From JAABRU01 sp041390465 (GTDB lineage Bacteria; Desulfobacterota; Desulfobacteria; Desulfobacterales; Desulfococcaceae): 64,000 bases of DNA. Shown here piece after piece: positions 37,920-47,344 of the stretch. Position numbers and translations under genes: made by a program. A model generated the notes under the pieces. That model was not told the DNA's origin. It ran no database searches and was given only the letters and a program-made list of their open reading frames with translations. The DNA lies in contig JAWKPW010000008.1 of assembly GCA_041390465.1 (NCBI GenBank), forward strand, positions 1 to 64,000, given 5' to 3'. Position 1 is the stretch's first letter; the number at the start of each line of letters is the position of its first letter.

Positions 37920-39691
37920 ATGGCTGAAAAAATTTGTCAGTATACGAAATCTGAAATTTTGCTTTGAGGTTTTTGATGCACAATCGCTGACCGTGCGCCT
38001 TATTTCAGTCGGCATACTCAAACCTTTGATATGGTGCTGCGCCCTGAAACTGTCCCGGAATCTGCTGCATCCGATGATGAGGAAATGGATCGGAAACCGC
38101 CTGCATTTTAAGGACGAATAACGGTTCATCCGGCTGTGTCCAAAATTATGAAGAATTCGGACAGGGCGGGTGGATATCAACCGCACGGAAGAATCCAGGA
38201 GCAGATGCCGTTTCTGCTGCTTTGATGTTATGCAATGTTTTTGCCGTAGTGTTCAGCTTCTGTGTATCCGGGGCTGACAGCAGGCGCAAGCCCGGCTGAT
38301 TGCTTCCTTTGGTGATGAAAATCTGAAAAACACCTATCTGGAAAAAACTGTATCCGAACATGGCAGGGAACTATGGCTTTGACCGAACCCCAGGCAGGAA
38401 GCTCTGGGGGATATTCTCGCAACTGCGGTTCCCTGAACAAAGGCCATTATCATATCTGGCACGGCCGCAAGATATTTATTTCAACCGGAGATCACGATGG
38501 GGTGGAAAATATTGTCCATCTCATGCTTGCCACTATCAAGAGCGCCTGCCGGGGCAAAGGGCATATCACTTTGCGGTTCCCAAAAAACGGCCTGACGGAA
38601 AACACGGACGATTCCCAATGTTTGTGCGGTTTCCCAGATTTTCACAAAATGGGATACAGGGCGCACCCATTACGGAACTCGGCATGAGATCACGGCGACT
38701 GTCACGGCTGGCTGCTGGGGCAGGCGCATTACGGGCTGGGATATATGTTTCAGATGATGAACGAGGAAAGAATCGGGGTGGGACTTGGTGCGGCGCGATT
38801 GCCTCTGCCGCATATTATGCCGCGCTGGAATACTGCAAAGCCCGTACCCAGGGACGGGAAATCACTGCCAAAGATCCATCCTCCCCGCAGATTCCCCTTA
38901 TCCGGCACCCGGACATCCGGCGGATGCTGCTGTTTCAGCGGGCTGTGGTGGAAGGCTCTCTTTCTCTGCTTCTGCAGTGTTCCCTTTATGAAGACAGGAA
39001 AAAAACGGTTTCTGACACGGAACGGGAGAGATATGAACTGCTGCTCGACATTCTCACACCTGTGGCAAAAACCTATCCATCGGAAATGGGCATTCTTTCT
39101 GTCAGTCAGAGCATACAGTGCTTTGGAGGCTACGGATACTGTGAGGATTTTCCGGTGGAGCAGCATTTCCGGGATATGCGGATTCATCCCATTCATGAAG
39201 GTACAACCGGCATTCAGGCAATGGATCTGCTGGGCAGAAAAGTCACCATGAAAAAAGGTGCGGCTTTCCGTGCCGTGAGTGATGAAATCCGGGACTGCAT
39301 CCGCGCAGCCCATGAATATCCGGATCTTTCCTCTTTGGCAGACCGTATGGAAAAAGCATTGGGAGATTTGGAGGAGGTCACAGTTCATCTTTTGGGAACT
39401 GCACAGAAAAAAGGGGCTGATGTTTTTCTCGCGGATGCCACCCTGTATCTGGAATTTTTCGGCATTGTGATTATTGCCTGGCAGTGGCTGCTGCAGGCCA
39501 TTGCGGTTCAGAAAGCACTGAAACGCCCTCTTTCCGCGGGAGAATCTGATTTCTTCGCGGGAAAAATGTTCACAGCCCGGTATTTTTTTGCATATGAACT
39601 GCCAAAAACAGGGGGACTTGCCCGGCGGCTCCGCGAGGACGATCCCCTGACGCTGGAAATGAATCCCGCGTTTTTCAATGAACCGGGATGA
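37920..39691 (+). pseudogene. Acyl-CoA dehydrogenase, N-terminal part frameshifted
   Basis: It begins at an ATG behind AAAGGA, but the N-terminal domain is broken. TMALTEPQAGSSxGDI (about 38370) and a LGYMFQMMNEERIGVGLGA helix are read in different frames. From about 38750 to 39691 one frame is intact and includes the flavin-proximal QCFGGYGYCEDFPVEQHFRDMRI and HEGTTGIQAMDLLGRK motifs plus the extra ~130-residue C-terminal domain of the large acyl-CoA dehydrogenase subfamily. It would oxidise acyl-CoA to enoyl-CoA. Grouping with a hydratase and ligases supports beta-oxidation. The disruption is confined to the 5' ~830 bp. Confidence 0.75.
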
Positions 39692-39741
39692 CAGGGATTC
39701 AATGCCCGGAGACTGATCTGTCTGTCCTGAATCTGTGCGTT

Positions 39742-39774
39742 GCAAAAACCGGATTTTTCCAAAAAATCCGGTTT
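39742..39774. repeat. AACCGGAT dispersed palindrome
   Basis: A copy just after the acyl-CoA dehydrogenase gene, with loop CC; a possible transcript end. Confidence 0.8.
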
Positions 39775-39845
39775 TTCTGTATCCTCAGATCACAAAATCA
39801 AAATTGACAACTCTTATATTGAACAAATCAATGGCGATTCGGTAT

Positions 39846-40150
39846 CAGAGAGGCGCTGGCGGAATCGGCAGTGAGCAGTCAGGTCAATACGGCTTTCATT
39901 GAACGGAACAGCGGGACAGACGGAAACAGGAACGCCCGGAAGGTTCGGAAGACCTGCTGCTTCTCAAAAGACCGGGATATTCATGAGGCGGTCACATATT
40001 TTACCATGTACAGTTGCAATTTCTGCCGGCCCCCAGGAACTCTTCGCTGAAGGATGAATACGGAATATGGGTGAGCAGAACCCCGGCAATGGCAGCCGGA
40101 CTGACTGATCATATGTGGTCACTCCGGGAATGGATCACCTGGCCGGCTGT
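39846..40150 (+). pseudogene. Transposase C-terminal remnant
   Basis: A broken frame containing VNTAFIERNSGTDGNRNA, EAVTYFTMYSCNFCRPP and RTPAMAAGLTDHMWSLREW. The last matches the C-terminal end of a family of DDE transposases I have seen as helix-turn-helix/IS-type proteins. Only ~100 residues remain and no ends are recognised. Confidence 0.5.
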
Positions 40151-40173
40151 TCAACGGGAACAGGACACAAGGC

Positions 40174-40284
40174 AGTGCATAAACATGTTGAATTTTACAG
40201 AATCAAAAACTGAATTTTTTCAAAAAATTCAGTTTTTTCATTCCCTGTTTCATCCTGATAAAAACTAAATTGGTCAGGTAGTAG
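40174..40284. mobile_element. MITE-like element, copy 2
   Basis: Left end AGTGCATAAACATGTTGAATTTTA, internal ACTGAATTTTTTC / AAAAAATTCAGT hairpin, right end TTTCATCCTGATAAAAAC followed by TTGGTCAGGTAGTA. It is directly followed by another copy. Confidence 0.7.
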
Positions 40285-40393
40285 TACATGACCACGATGA
40301 ATTTTATGGGATCAAAAACCGGATTTTTCCAAAAAATCCGGTTTGTTCATTTCCTGTTTCATCCTGATAAAAACTAAATTGGTCAGGTAGTAG
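40282..40393. mobile_element. MITE-like element, copy 3
   Basis: Left end TAGTACATGACCACGATGAA and the same right end as the preceding copy. Its internal hairpin is the AACCGGAT palindrome instead of ACTGAAT, which shows that the palindrome is the core of this element family. The remainder of 39775-40499 holds no gene. Confidence 0.7.
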
Positions 40394-40499
40394 GGTTATA
40401 TGAAATCTGAAAATCAATTGGGCATTAAACATTCGTGAAACTTTGCGTCTTTGTGGCAGAAAAGGGAAAATTTTGTGATGAAATCTTTTTCAGATTTCA

Positions 40500-42443
40500 T
40501 CAGCGCTTTTTCTGATCCAGCACTTCCCGCACTGTCTGTGCAATTTCTTTTTTTACAGGGGGTTTGCGGATAATTCCCCTGATTCCCTGCGGCATACTGC
40601 TGTGCCTGCGGATCTGAGCGCTGAACCCCGTGCAGAGAACAATGGGCATGGCAGGCAGGATTTTCAGAACTTCCTTTGCCAACTGCACACCGGTCATGCC
40701 CGGCATGGTCATGTCAGAAATCAGCAGATCATATTTTTTTGGATTATTTCTCAGTTCCAAAAGAGCATCTTTTCCATCTCCGAAAACACTGACCCGGTAT
40801 CCCAGATTTTCCAGCACAAGACTGATGATTTTCCGCAGTTGCTCCTCATCGTCCACCAGCAGGATGCTTTCCGTGCCACCGGGTACGGCCTCTTCCTCAT
40901 CCGGTGCGTCAGTGTCCGGAAGCATTTCCAGCCGCGGCAGATACACATTGAAAACAGCCCCTTTTCCGGGTTCGCTGTAAACCTTTATGCAGCCTCCGCA
41001 GTCTTTCACAATGCCGTGGGCCACTGCAAGACCGAGCCCGGTTCCCTCTCCCGGAGCTTTGGTGGTAAAATAGGGCTCAAAAATCCGTGACAGAATCTCC
41101 GGAGTCATCCCTGTTCCCGTATCACTTACCGTCAGCCGGAGATAGGGGCCGGGTTCCACTTCCACAAACCGGGACATATCCTCCGGAACCAGCACAGTTT
41201 CTCTGAGAGAAACCTCAAGGATTCCGCCGGGATCCTGCATGGCATGAAAGGCATTGGTGCAGAGATTGACAATAATCTGGTAGATCCGGGTGGGATCCGC
41301 GAGCACCAGACCGCAGTTTTCATCAATGGCAGACCGGATTTCAATGGTGGCAGGCAGAGAGGAGCGAAGAAACTTCAGGGCCTCTTTTATGATCGGCTGT
41401 ATGCGCATGGGTTTTCTGACCTGCTCTGTCTGACGGCTGAAGGTAAGGATCTGCTTGACCAAATCTCTTGCCCGCATTCCCGCGTTCAGAATCACCTTTG
41501 TCCATTCCTGCAGTTTTTCCTGATTTCGGGTTTCCATCAGCAGGATTTCGGTGTAACCGATGATGGGCGTGAGAATATTGTTGAAATCATGGGCAATGCC
41601 GCCTGCCAGCGTGCCAATGGCCTCCATTTTGTGGGACTGGCGGAGCATGGTTTCCAGTTTTTCCTTTTCCTCCTTTGCGCGGATGCTTTCTGTGATGTCC
41701 TTGCCAACCCCTCGGAAACCGACTGTTTTTCCCTTTTTGTCCTGTATGGGAAGCCCGCTGATGAGATGAAGAACACTCTGCCCTTCTTTGTTGAATATCC
41801 GGGTCTGTATATCCGCAATCCGGCATTTTCCGTTCAGGGATTGGAAAAAAAGGGGTTTCACGCGCTCTGCGTCTTCTTTGTGCATGAGATCAAAAACGGT
41901 TCTGTCAATGAGTTCTTCCGGCTCATAGCCCAAAATTTCTTTCACTTTTCCGGAAATATAGGTGCAGCATCCCTCAGGGTCTGTTTCCCATATCCAGTCC
42001 GCCATTGTGAAGGAAATATCCCGGAAACGTTTTTCACTTTCCTCCAGTTTTTTCTTCAGATCGCAAAATTCCAGAGCCTTTGCAATCACCAGACGCACTT
42101 CCTCTTCTTTCCAGGGTTTTCGGAAATAATAGAAGATTTTTCCTTTGTTGATCGCGTCAATGACAGCCTCAATGTCGCTGTAACCGGTCAGCAGCATCCG
42201 TATGCTGTCGGGATAGCGCGGCAGAATGCGCTGAAAAAACTCCACACCGGTTTCACGGGGCATGCGCTGATCCGCAATGATGATGTCGATTTTTTCTTTC
42301 TCAAGGATTTCATATCCCTCATCCGCGGAATTCGCCAGAAAAATATTGTAATACTGCCGGAACATGTATTTGAATCCGGTCAGGTTGGGTTTTTCATCGT
42401 CTATGTACAGCACATTGGGTTTGTCCGAATGACGGGCAGTCAT
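40500..42443 (-). CDS. Hybrid histidine kinase, receiver-PAS-kinase-receiver
   Basis: A 647-residue cytoplasmic protein with no membrane segment: an N-terminal receiver (Asp58 in IIIADQRMPRETG), a PAS/PAC domain (~residues 145-265, ending VGKDITESIRAKEE), HisKA with His285 in AHDFNN, a HATPase domain (DTGTGMTPEIL, GTGLGLAVAHGI) and a C-terminal receiver (Asp577 in LLISDMTMPGM). Input arrives through the first receiver or PAS domain, so it probably acts inside a phosphorelay. GGGAGAGG precedes the start, 27 bp after another receiver-kinase gene. Confidence 0.92.
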   Translation of the reverse strand: MTARHSDKPNVLYIDDEKPNLTGFKYMFRQYYNIFLANSADEGYEILEKEKIDIIIADQRMPRETGVEFFQRILPRYPDSIRMLLTGYSDIEAVIDAINKGKIFYYFRKPWKEEEVRLVIAKALEFCDLKKKLEESEKRFRDISFTMADWIWETDPEGCCTYISGKVKEILGYEPEELIDRTVFDLMHKEDAERVKPLFFQSLNGKCRIADIQTRIFNKEGQSVLHLISGLPIQDKKGKTVGFRGVGKDITESIRAKEEKEKLETMLRQSHKMEAIGTLAGGIAHDFNNILTPIIGYTEILLMETRNQEKLQEWTKVILNAGMRARDLVKQILTFSRQTEQVRKPMRIQPIIKEALKFLRSSLPATIEIRSAIDENCGLVLADPTRIYQIIVNLCTNAFHAMQDPGGILEVSLRETVLVPEDMSRFVEVEPGPYLRLTVSDTGTGMTPEILSRIFEPYFTTKAPGEGTGLGLAVAHGIVKDCGGCIKVYSEPGKGAVFNVYLPRLEMLPDTDAPDEEEAVPGGTESILLVDDEEQLRKIISLVLENLGYRVSVFGDGKDALLELRNNPKKYDLLISDMTMPGMTGVQLAKEVLKILPAMPIVLCTGFSAQIRRHSSMPQGIRGIIRKPPVKKEIAQTVREVLDQKKR

Positions 42444-42470
42444 GTTTTCCTCTCCCTTTTCAAAGGAATT

Positions 42471-43748
42471 TCAATGGGATTCTGACAAAGGGAGGCAGAT
42501 GGTGAAAGCCGCTCCCTGTCCCTGTTTGCTTTCTGTTTCCATAAAACCGCCATGATCACGGACAATGCCGTGAATGATGGACAGGCCCAGTCCCACGCCT
42601 CTGCCGATTTCTTTGGTGGTGAAAAAAGGTTCGCAGATGCGGGGCAGTATTTCTTCGGGTATGCCGCATCCTGTATCGGCAATTCGGATGGCAAGCCAGG
42701 GCGCTCCGTTTTTTTCTCTCAGTTCTGTCCGGATGGAAATGCGGGCTTCGGCCTGCTCTTTTTTCAGACGTTCTTCAATGGCATCCAGTGCATTGGAAAG
42801 GATATTCATGAACACCTGATTGAGTCTGCCGGGATAGCACAGAAGAAGGGGGACAGTGCCGTATTCCTTTTTTATGGAAATCCGATCCTTGTACCGGTGA
42901 TGCAGGAGCATCAGGGCGGCATTCAGATTTTCATGCACATCCACTGCTTTTTTCATGCTTTCATCCAGCCGGGAAAAGGTGCGCAAACCCTGAACAATCT
43001 CTGCGGTTCTTTCCGCTCCGATGCGGATGTTTTCCATCAGCTCGGACACGCCGCAGCGAATGTCGTCCATATCCGTTTCTTTTTTCAGGATTTCAATTTC
43101 AGAAAGTTTGACTGCCGCATTTTCCGGTGTCAGTTCTCCGCAGGCATCAAGGATTCTCCAAATATCTGTCATAAGACCGGAAAGCCCGCTGATGCCGGAA
43201 ACAATAAAATTGATCGGATTGTTGATTTCATGGGCCACACCCGCAGTCAGCACACCCAAAGAGGCCATTTTTTCAGACTGAACCAGTTGCACCTGTGCGG
43301 ACTTGAGTTTTTCAAGAGCGGTTTCCAGTTCCGTGTTTTTGTTTTTCAGGACATCCCGGTAATGGCTCAGCCGCATATGAGTCTGCACACGCGCGCAGAC
43401 CTCTTCGGCCTGAAAAGGCTTGGTGACATAATCCACTCCTCCGGAACGGAATGCTTCCACTTTGTCCTGTGTTTCCGTATGCGCGCTGATGAAAATAACC
43501 GGAATGTCCCGCGTGGTTTCCTCGGATTTGAGACCGCGGCAGACTTCATAACCATCCATTTCCGGCATGTTGATGTCCAGCAGAATCACATCCGGAGGAT
43601 CATGGATCGCGGACTTCAGGGCAATTGTCCCCCGCGGAAAAGGACGCACCCTGTAACCTCTGTCTTTGAGCATTTTCTCCAGAAGTCTGAGATTTGCAGG
43701 CATGTCATCCACAATCATGACAGTGCCGGTTTCGTTCTGCAGGGACAT
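42471..43748 (-). CDS. Receiver-histidine kinase protein
   Basis: A 425-residue protein: receiver (Asp58 in VILLDINMPEMDGYEV, Lys110 in YVTKPF), a coiled coil (~130-160), HisKA with His173 in AHEINNPINF and a HATPase domain (DTGCGIPEEIL, GRGVGLGLSIIHGI). The start at 43748 is chosen because AAGGAG lies 7 bp upstream; the longer frame to 43814 lacks a site and runs into a repeat. It is likely co-transcribed with the hybrid kinase downstream; no DNA-binding output is seen. Confidence 0.92.
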   Translation of the reverse strand: MSLQNETGTVMIVDDMPANLRLLEKMLKDRGYRVRPFPRGTIALKSAIHDPPDVILLDINMPEMDGYEVCRGLKSEETTRDIPVIFISAHTETQDKVEAFRSGGVDYVTKPFQAEEVCARVQTHMRLSHYRDVLKNKNTELETALEKLKSAQVQLVQSEKMASLGVLTAGVAHEINNPINFIVSGISGLSGLMTDIWRILDACGELTPENAAVKLSEIEILKKETDMDDIRCGVSELMENIRIGAERTAEIVQGLRTFSRLDESMKKAVDVHENLNAALMLLHHRYKDRISIKKEYGTVPLLLCYPGRLNQVFMNILSNALDAIEERLKKEQAEARISIRTELREKNGAPWLAIRIADTGCGIPEEILPRICEPFFTTKEIGRGVGLGLSIIHGIVRDHGGFMETESKQGQGAAFTICLPLSESH

Positions 43749-43789
43749 GGGGGAACTCCTTTTTGAGGTGAATGATGAATGTGCAATGT

Positions 43790-43905
43790 AATACCAATTC
43801 TCCATTGAAATCATATTCTGCGGAAGGCAGTGCCGATTCGCCGCTGATTTTATGCAGTGATATAAATTTGCTGTGACCTTTGTGCCCTATTCGTGGAAAC
43901 TTCGG
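43790..43905. repeat. ATACCAATTCTCC repeat with following conserved tail
   Basis: A third place where ATACCAATTCTCCATTGAAA is followed by a conserved ~100-bp tail (tcatattctgcggaaggcagtgccgattc... tgacctttgtgcc), as at 16158 and 13380. It is therefore a larger dispersed element, not just a short word. Confidence 0.65.
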
Positions 43906-43950
43906 AAGTCCGGATGGGACATTTATGCCTGTTTATTTATGAAAGTATTG

Positions 43951-44694
43951 TTATTTGATATAGTTATCCAGAATATTCCGGATTACGCCTTCTTCCTTCA
44001 TTTTTCTGATAACCTCACTGACGCTGTCTGCCATAATCCTGCTTTTCTCTCCCAATGCTTTTTTGGAAAAGGCCATGCAGGTGGGATTTTCATCCAGTGT
44101 GCAAACTGCCCTGAATCTGTCCGGAAAACCGGTTTTTCTGGCGGTAAACAGAAAAGGGATTTCCTCGGCCACCACAACTTCAATCCGGTTTTTGTCCAGT
44201 ACCTTTGCAAGCACATCGTTGCTGTCAAACACCATTCTTTCCATCTGCTTGTAAGCATCAAATTCAGGCGTATAGGTATAGCCGCGGATTACGCCGACTT
44301 TTTTTCCCCTGAGATCCTCCAGTCCTGAAATGTGCATTGTACTCTCTTTTGTTACAAAAAAAGATATCTTTGAGATGAATGTATCCTCCGTAAAATCCAC
44401 TATGGGAAGGTATTTCTCCAAACGGAACATGGAAAGAATGCCGTGAATATCCGTTCCGTCCTCCGCATATTTTTTTATTCTTGTCCAGGGCAGTCCCAGA
44501 TATTTGAATTCAATTCCAAGCCGTTTGGCAATTTCATTTCCGATTTCCAGATCAATCCCCTTCAGTTCACCGTTTTCCCTGTACTCAAACGGGGGAAGGT
44601 CTTCAAGAACACCAAGCACAAAGGTTTCTGCCCAAACGCGCAACGGCATCACCAGACAGACAAACATGACAATTGCATAAAAAACGTTTTTCAT
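43951..44694 (-). CDS. Periplasmic substrate-binding protein (amino-acid ABC type)
   Basis: A 247-residue PBP2-fold protein. The start at 44694 has AGGAG six bases upstream and gives a signal peptide MKNVFYAIVMFVCLVMPLRVWA; the longer frame to 44919 does not. Family segments: DLPPFEYRENGELKGIDLEIGNEIAKRLG, FTEDTFISKISFFVTKES, DLRGKKVGVIRGYTYTPEF and a C-terminal VIRKMKEEGVIRNI helix. No permease or ATPase is adjacent, so it is an orphan binding protein or signalling input to the neighbouring kinases (inference). Confidence 0.88.
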   Translation of the reverse strand: MKNVFYAIVMFVCLVMPLRVWAETFVLGVLEDLPPFEYRENGELKGIDLEIGNEIAKRLGIEFKYLGLPWTRIKKYAEDGTDIHGILSMFRLEKYLPIVDFTEDTFISKISFFVTKESTMHISGLEDLRGKKVGVIRGYTYTPEFDAYKQMERMVFDSNDVLAKVLDKNRIEVVVAEEIPFLFTARKTGFPDRFRAVCTLDENPTCMAFSKKALGEKSRIMADSVSEVIRKMKEEGVIRNILDNYIK

Positions 44695-44749
44695 TTTTTC
44701 TCCTTTCTGATGCAGCATAAGGTTGATAAAAGATATGAATTTGAGTGGT

Positions 44750-44947
44750 TCAGGAAAGCTGTGAAAAAATCCTATACCAAAGAATCTTTTTTTGTAAAGC
44801 AGGGATTGTCCATAGAAAATATTTCGGGATGACCTGAGAAGCTGTTTTAAAACTGGCCACCGACCCTCCGATATAATAAAGAATAGCGAGTTTCTCAAAT
44901 GCGTTGGCAACCGGTTCAATTGCAGTCAATATATCATGATTTCTCAT
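44750..44947 (-). pseudogene. Truncated nucleotidyltransferase-like protein
   Basis: The first ~30 residues (MRNHDILTAIEPVANAFEKLAILYYIGGSVAS) read like the start of an AbiEii/MNT-type nucleotidyltransferase, where GGSVAS opens the active site. The sequence then changes to unrelated residues and stops, so the catalytic part is missing. The start overlaps the 85-aa gene's stop by 4 bp. The break near 44855 may be the left edge of the cassette array. Confidence 0.5.
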
Positions 44948-45201
44948 AATCTTCTGTTATCCATGAATTCACGAAGAGAATTTGCCAGATTTTCTCCGTA
45001 ATGATAAGAAATAAATTTCAGCGTCAGTTCCTTTTTATCCAAATCAGGATTGGCTCGCGTTATTGCACGCCGTGAGAGCAGTATGGTACTTTGAGATAAT
45101 GAACGGACTCTTGAAATTTTTTGAGCGGCAGTTAAATTTTGTATTAAGGAAATTTGCACCTTTTCTGCTTCAGGATGAGTATCAGGTGATTGTGTTGTCA
45201 T
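44944..45201 (-). CDS. Small protein paired with a nucleotidyltransferase (85 aa)
   Basis: An 85-residue protein rich in Ser/Arg/Leu helices (NLTAAQKISRVRSLSQSTILLSRRAITRANPDLDKKELTLKFISYHYG). Proteins of this kind commonly precede nucleotidyltransferase genes in toxin-antitoxin-like pairs in cyanobacteria and proteobacteria. The start lies about 20 bp after an attC-like site, consistent with the first gene of an integron cassette. Its partner is truncated. Confidence 0.65.
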   Translation of the reverse strand: MTTQSPDTHPEAEKVQISLIQNLTAAQKISRVRSLSQSTILLSRRAITRANPDLDKKELTLKFISYHYGENLANSLREFMDNRRL

Positions 45202-45219
45202 TTATTTTTTTCTTTCATG

Positions 45220-45288
45220 GGCTAACGAATGTATAACCGGCGCCGCGGGCTTTATCGCGGCGTCCGTGTTCATGCACTGGCTGGGTGG
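45220..45288 (-). other. attC-like recombination site A
   Basis: Read on the minus strand it ends CCGGTTATACATTCGTTAGCC, with GCATGAACACGGACGCCGCG on the opposite arm. A GTTAGCC right core is clear; the left core is degenerate (CACCCAG). It separates the transglutaminase-like cassette from the 85-aa gene. Confidence 0.6.
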
Positions 45289-45350
45289 TATTTTATTTCT
45301 GTTTTATTAAAAAAGTTCAAATCTCTACGATTTCAAACAGATGAAAATGC

Positions 45351-46262
45351 TCAAAGCGCATCCGCATCATCTGATATTATAAATTTTTTCCATCTGAAAT
45401 CAGGTGAGTGAGAATCACCTGAACGTGAGATATTCATAAGTGCTGACAATGAATTATCATTGCAGTCCTCATTAAAATCCCTGCTGATTTTTCTGAGCAG
45501 GAAAGTCACATCGGGATATGCCCCGAATCGGACGGGAATATTTTCGGGCGGGCCAAAAGCATCAGGAAAAAAATCTTTCGGCATCACCGTATATTCACTT
45601 TTTGAAGTATTGATCGCAATCCACTCGGAACCGGTTCTGACAATGACAAACTGATGACCGTTTATTGTCATCTCTTTGTTCAATTTTTCAAAAGCTTGGT
45701 TGTAATCATCCGATTTGCTGGAGATGGCATAACGCATATCTTTCGGTTCATCAATCATATCGAGTGCTTTGACAACCGCAATGAATGCTCTGGCATAATG
45801 GGAGCAGCCGAAGGCTGCTTTTGTTCTAATGATTTCGCCTGCGGACGGTGCAAAAAATACATCTGCTGGATTTTCACCCATATATCGGGAATGCCATGCT
45901 TTCAGAATCTGTTTCTGTTCGGGAGACAGTTTCAATGTAATCAGAAAACCGAGTTTTATTTTGTTCAGTATGTCATAAATAATGTAATCACCCGGTGCTA
46001 TTCTATTTTTACAGATTCCTATTACAGGATCGTTTAAAATTTCGGAAACCTTAAGGAGTAAGGAGAGTTTGTCTTTTTTCGGATGGGATGCGATGATAGG
46101 TTTCACTGTACTGTTTGCATATTCCATCACATCCGCTGTCACCTCGATAAGCGATATGTTCTTTTCTGCCAATATGTGGGCAGACTGGGAAGCACAGGAA
46201 GAAGTAAAACAGAGGATAAGCAGAAGTAAAAAAGAACGGGATGTATCTGATATAAAAGTCAT
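45351..46262 (-). CDS. Transglutaminase-like lipoprotein, cassette gene
   Basis: A 303-residue exported protein. The start at 46262 follows AAGGAG. The signal peptide (SFLLLLILCFTSSC) ends in a lipobox-like SSC. A Cys in GCSHYARAFIAVVKALDM, a His in NGHQFVIV and a following WIAINTS strand match the Cys-His-Asp layout of transglutaminase-like folds. It may cross-link or cleave peptides at the cell surface (inference). It lies 60 bp before attC A and 55 bp after attC B, as expected for a single-gene cassette. Confidence 0.7.
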   Translation of the reverse strand: MTFISDTSRSFLLLLILCFTSSCASQSAHILAEKNISLIEVTADVMEYANSTVKPIIASHPKKDKLSLLLKVSEILNDPVIGICKNRIAPGDYIIYDILNKIKLGFLITLKLSPEQKQILKAWHSRYMGENPADVFFAPSAGEIIRTKAAFGCSHYARAFIAVVKALDMIDEPKDMRYAISSKSDDYNQAFEKLNKEMTINGHQFVIVRTGSEWIAINTSKSEYTVMPKDFFPDAFGPPENIPVRFGAYPDVTFLLRKISRDFNEDCNDNSLSALMNISRSGDSHSPDFRWKKFIISDDADAL

Positions 46263-46316
46263 AATAAACTCCTTATCGAAGGTCACATCTCAATTTGATG
46301 TAAACTGAATTCATCC

Positions 46317-46403
46317 ACCTAACGCTAAGCTAACCGGCGCAAAAGGGTGGAGGGAGCGCCAGCGGCCGGAACCCTTTTGCATCCGAGTTCCACCGGGTTA
46401 TAC
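46317..46403 (-). other. attC-like recombination site B
   Basis: On the minus strand: left core TATAACC, paired arms around GATGCAAAAGGG and CCCTTTTGCGCC, right core GTTAGGT (a perfect GTTRRRY). 87 bp, imperfectly palindromic. Confidence 0.75.
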
Positions 46404-46474
46404 CTTTTTGCACTGTTGAAAAATATTATTGATAACAGATTACTCATATCATTAACTATAACATGTTTGATTCT

Positions 46475-47323
46475 TTAGGTATTATCTTGCAGACGTTGCA
46501 GCTCGTCAATGATAATATTTTCTGTTTCTATCAGTGAATCGGCAATCAGTCTTAAAAATGGGACAATATCACCCTTATCTCCCTGATTCAGTGCTGTCAG
46601 ATATTTCCGACGATTTTCGATTTTTATAATTGCAACCGGATAACTTCTTTTTATTAAAATCAGATTCATAAGAATTCTTGCACCACGACCGTTACCGTCA
46701 TCAAAAGGATGAATTCTTACCATATTGTAATGAGCTATTGATGCAACAACAAGAGGATGTCTGTCTGCAATATTTTCATTAATCCATCCGCACAGGACTT
46801 CCATTTCATCCGCCACATGAATCGGATCGGTATAAAAATGAATGGTTCCATCTGTTTGTAAAACATGATTCGGTAACACTTTGTATTTTCCGGGATTAGC
46901 AGGTTTTTGAACTTTCTGACCGCTCTGATTTATTGCCGGAGTATATTTAACTCCTGACAAAAGAAGAGCATTCATTTCTTTTATCAGTCCCTGAGAAACA
47001 GGACGATTGTCTTTTATCACCTCATAGAGCCAGTCAATTGCCTCAGCATGATTTCTGGCATCAAGAAAGTCTTTGAAAGGTTTCCCTTCAACTGTCAGTC
47101 CTTCTCTTAAAAAAAATAATGTTTCTCCTCTTGTCAGAGAACTGCCTTCAATAGCATTGGAATCATATGTCCAATCAATACGAAGTTTTTCCTGAATTGC
47201 TGACCAATGTCCTTCTTGCAGGGATTTTTTCTTATCAATCTGAGTTTTAAGATCGTCAATTAAAGACAGCAATTCTTTAATATCAGAGTTATCTTCATCA
47301 AAATTATAATAGTTAGTTTTCAT
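46475..47323 (-). CDS. Fic family protein (AMPylase)
   Basis: A 282-residue Fic-domain protein. The catalytic motif HPFDDGNGR is intact, with VRI before it as usual. An N-terminal inhibitory helix motif (SNAIEGSSLT) is present, so this is a class II, self-inhibited Fic enzyme, followed by a linker and a C-terminal helical part. It transfers AMP or another nucleotide moiety to target hydroxyl groups. The start at 47323 has AGAGG upstream; an ATG at 47344 is possible. It is a cassette gene ending 70 bp before attC B. Confidence 0.9.
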   Translation of the reverse strand: MKTNYYNFDEDNSDIKELLSLIDDLKTQIDKKKSLQEGHWSAIQEKLRIDWTYDSNAIEGSSLTRGETLFFLREGLTVEGKPFKDFLDARNHAEAIDWLYEVIKDNRPVSQGLIKEMNALLLSGVKYTPAINQSGQKVQKPANPGKYKVLPNHVLQTDGTIHFYTDPIHVADEMEVLCGWINENIADRHPLVVASIAHYNMVRIHPFDDGNGRGARILMNLILIKRSYPVAIIKIENRRKYLTALNQGDKGDIVPFLRLIADSLIETENIIIDELQRLQDNT

Positions 47324-47344
47324 AAGACCTCTTTCAAAAGTCAT

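Noticed and set aside
39846..39880. tRNA-like string (ggcgctggcggaatcggcag) resembling a tRNA-Leu start
   Set aside because: No matching acceptor stem, anticodon arm or T-loop follows. The stretch reads as a broken transposase instead.
41244..42485. Plus-strand frame of 413 codons opposite the hybrid kinase (and a similar one at 42552-43766)
   Set aside because: Both are antisense to kinases with clear domain motifs; they lack family motifs and a ribosome site.
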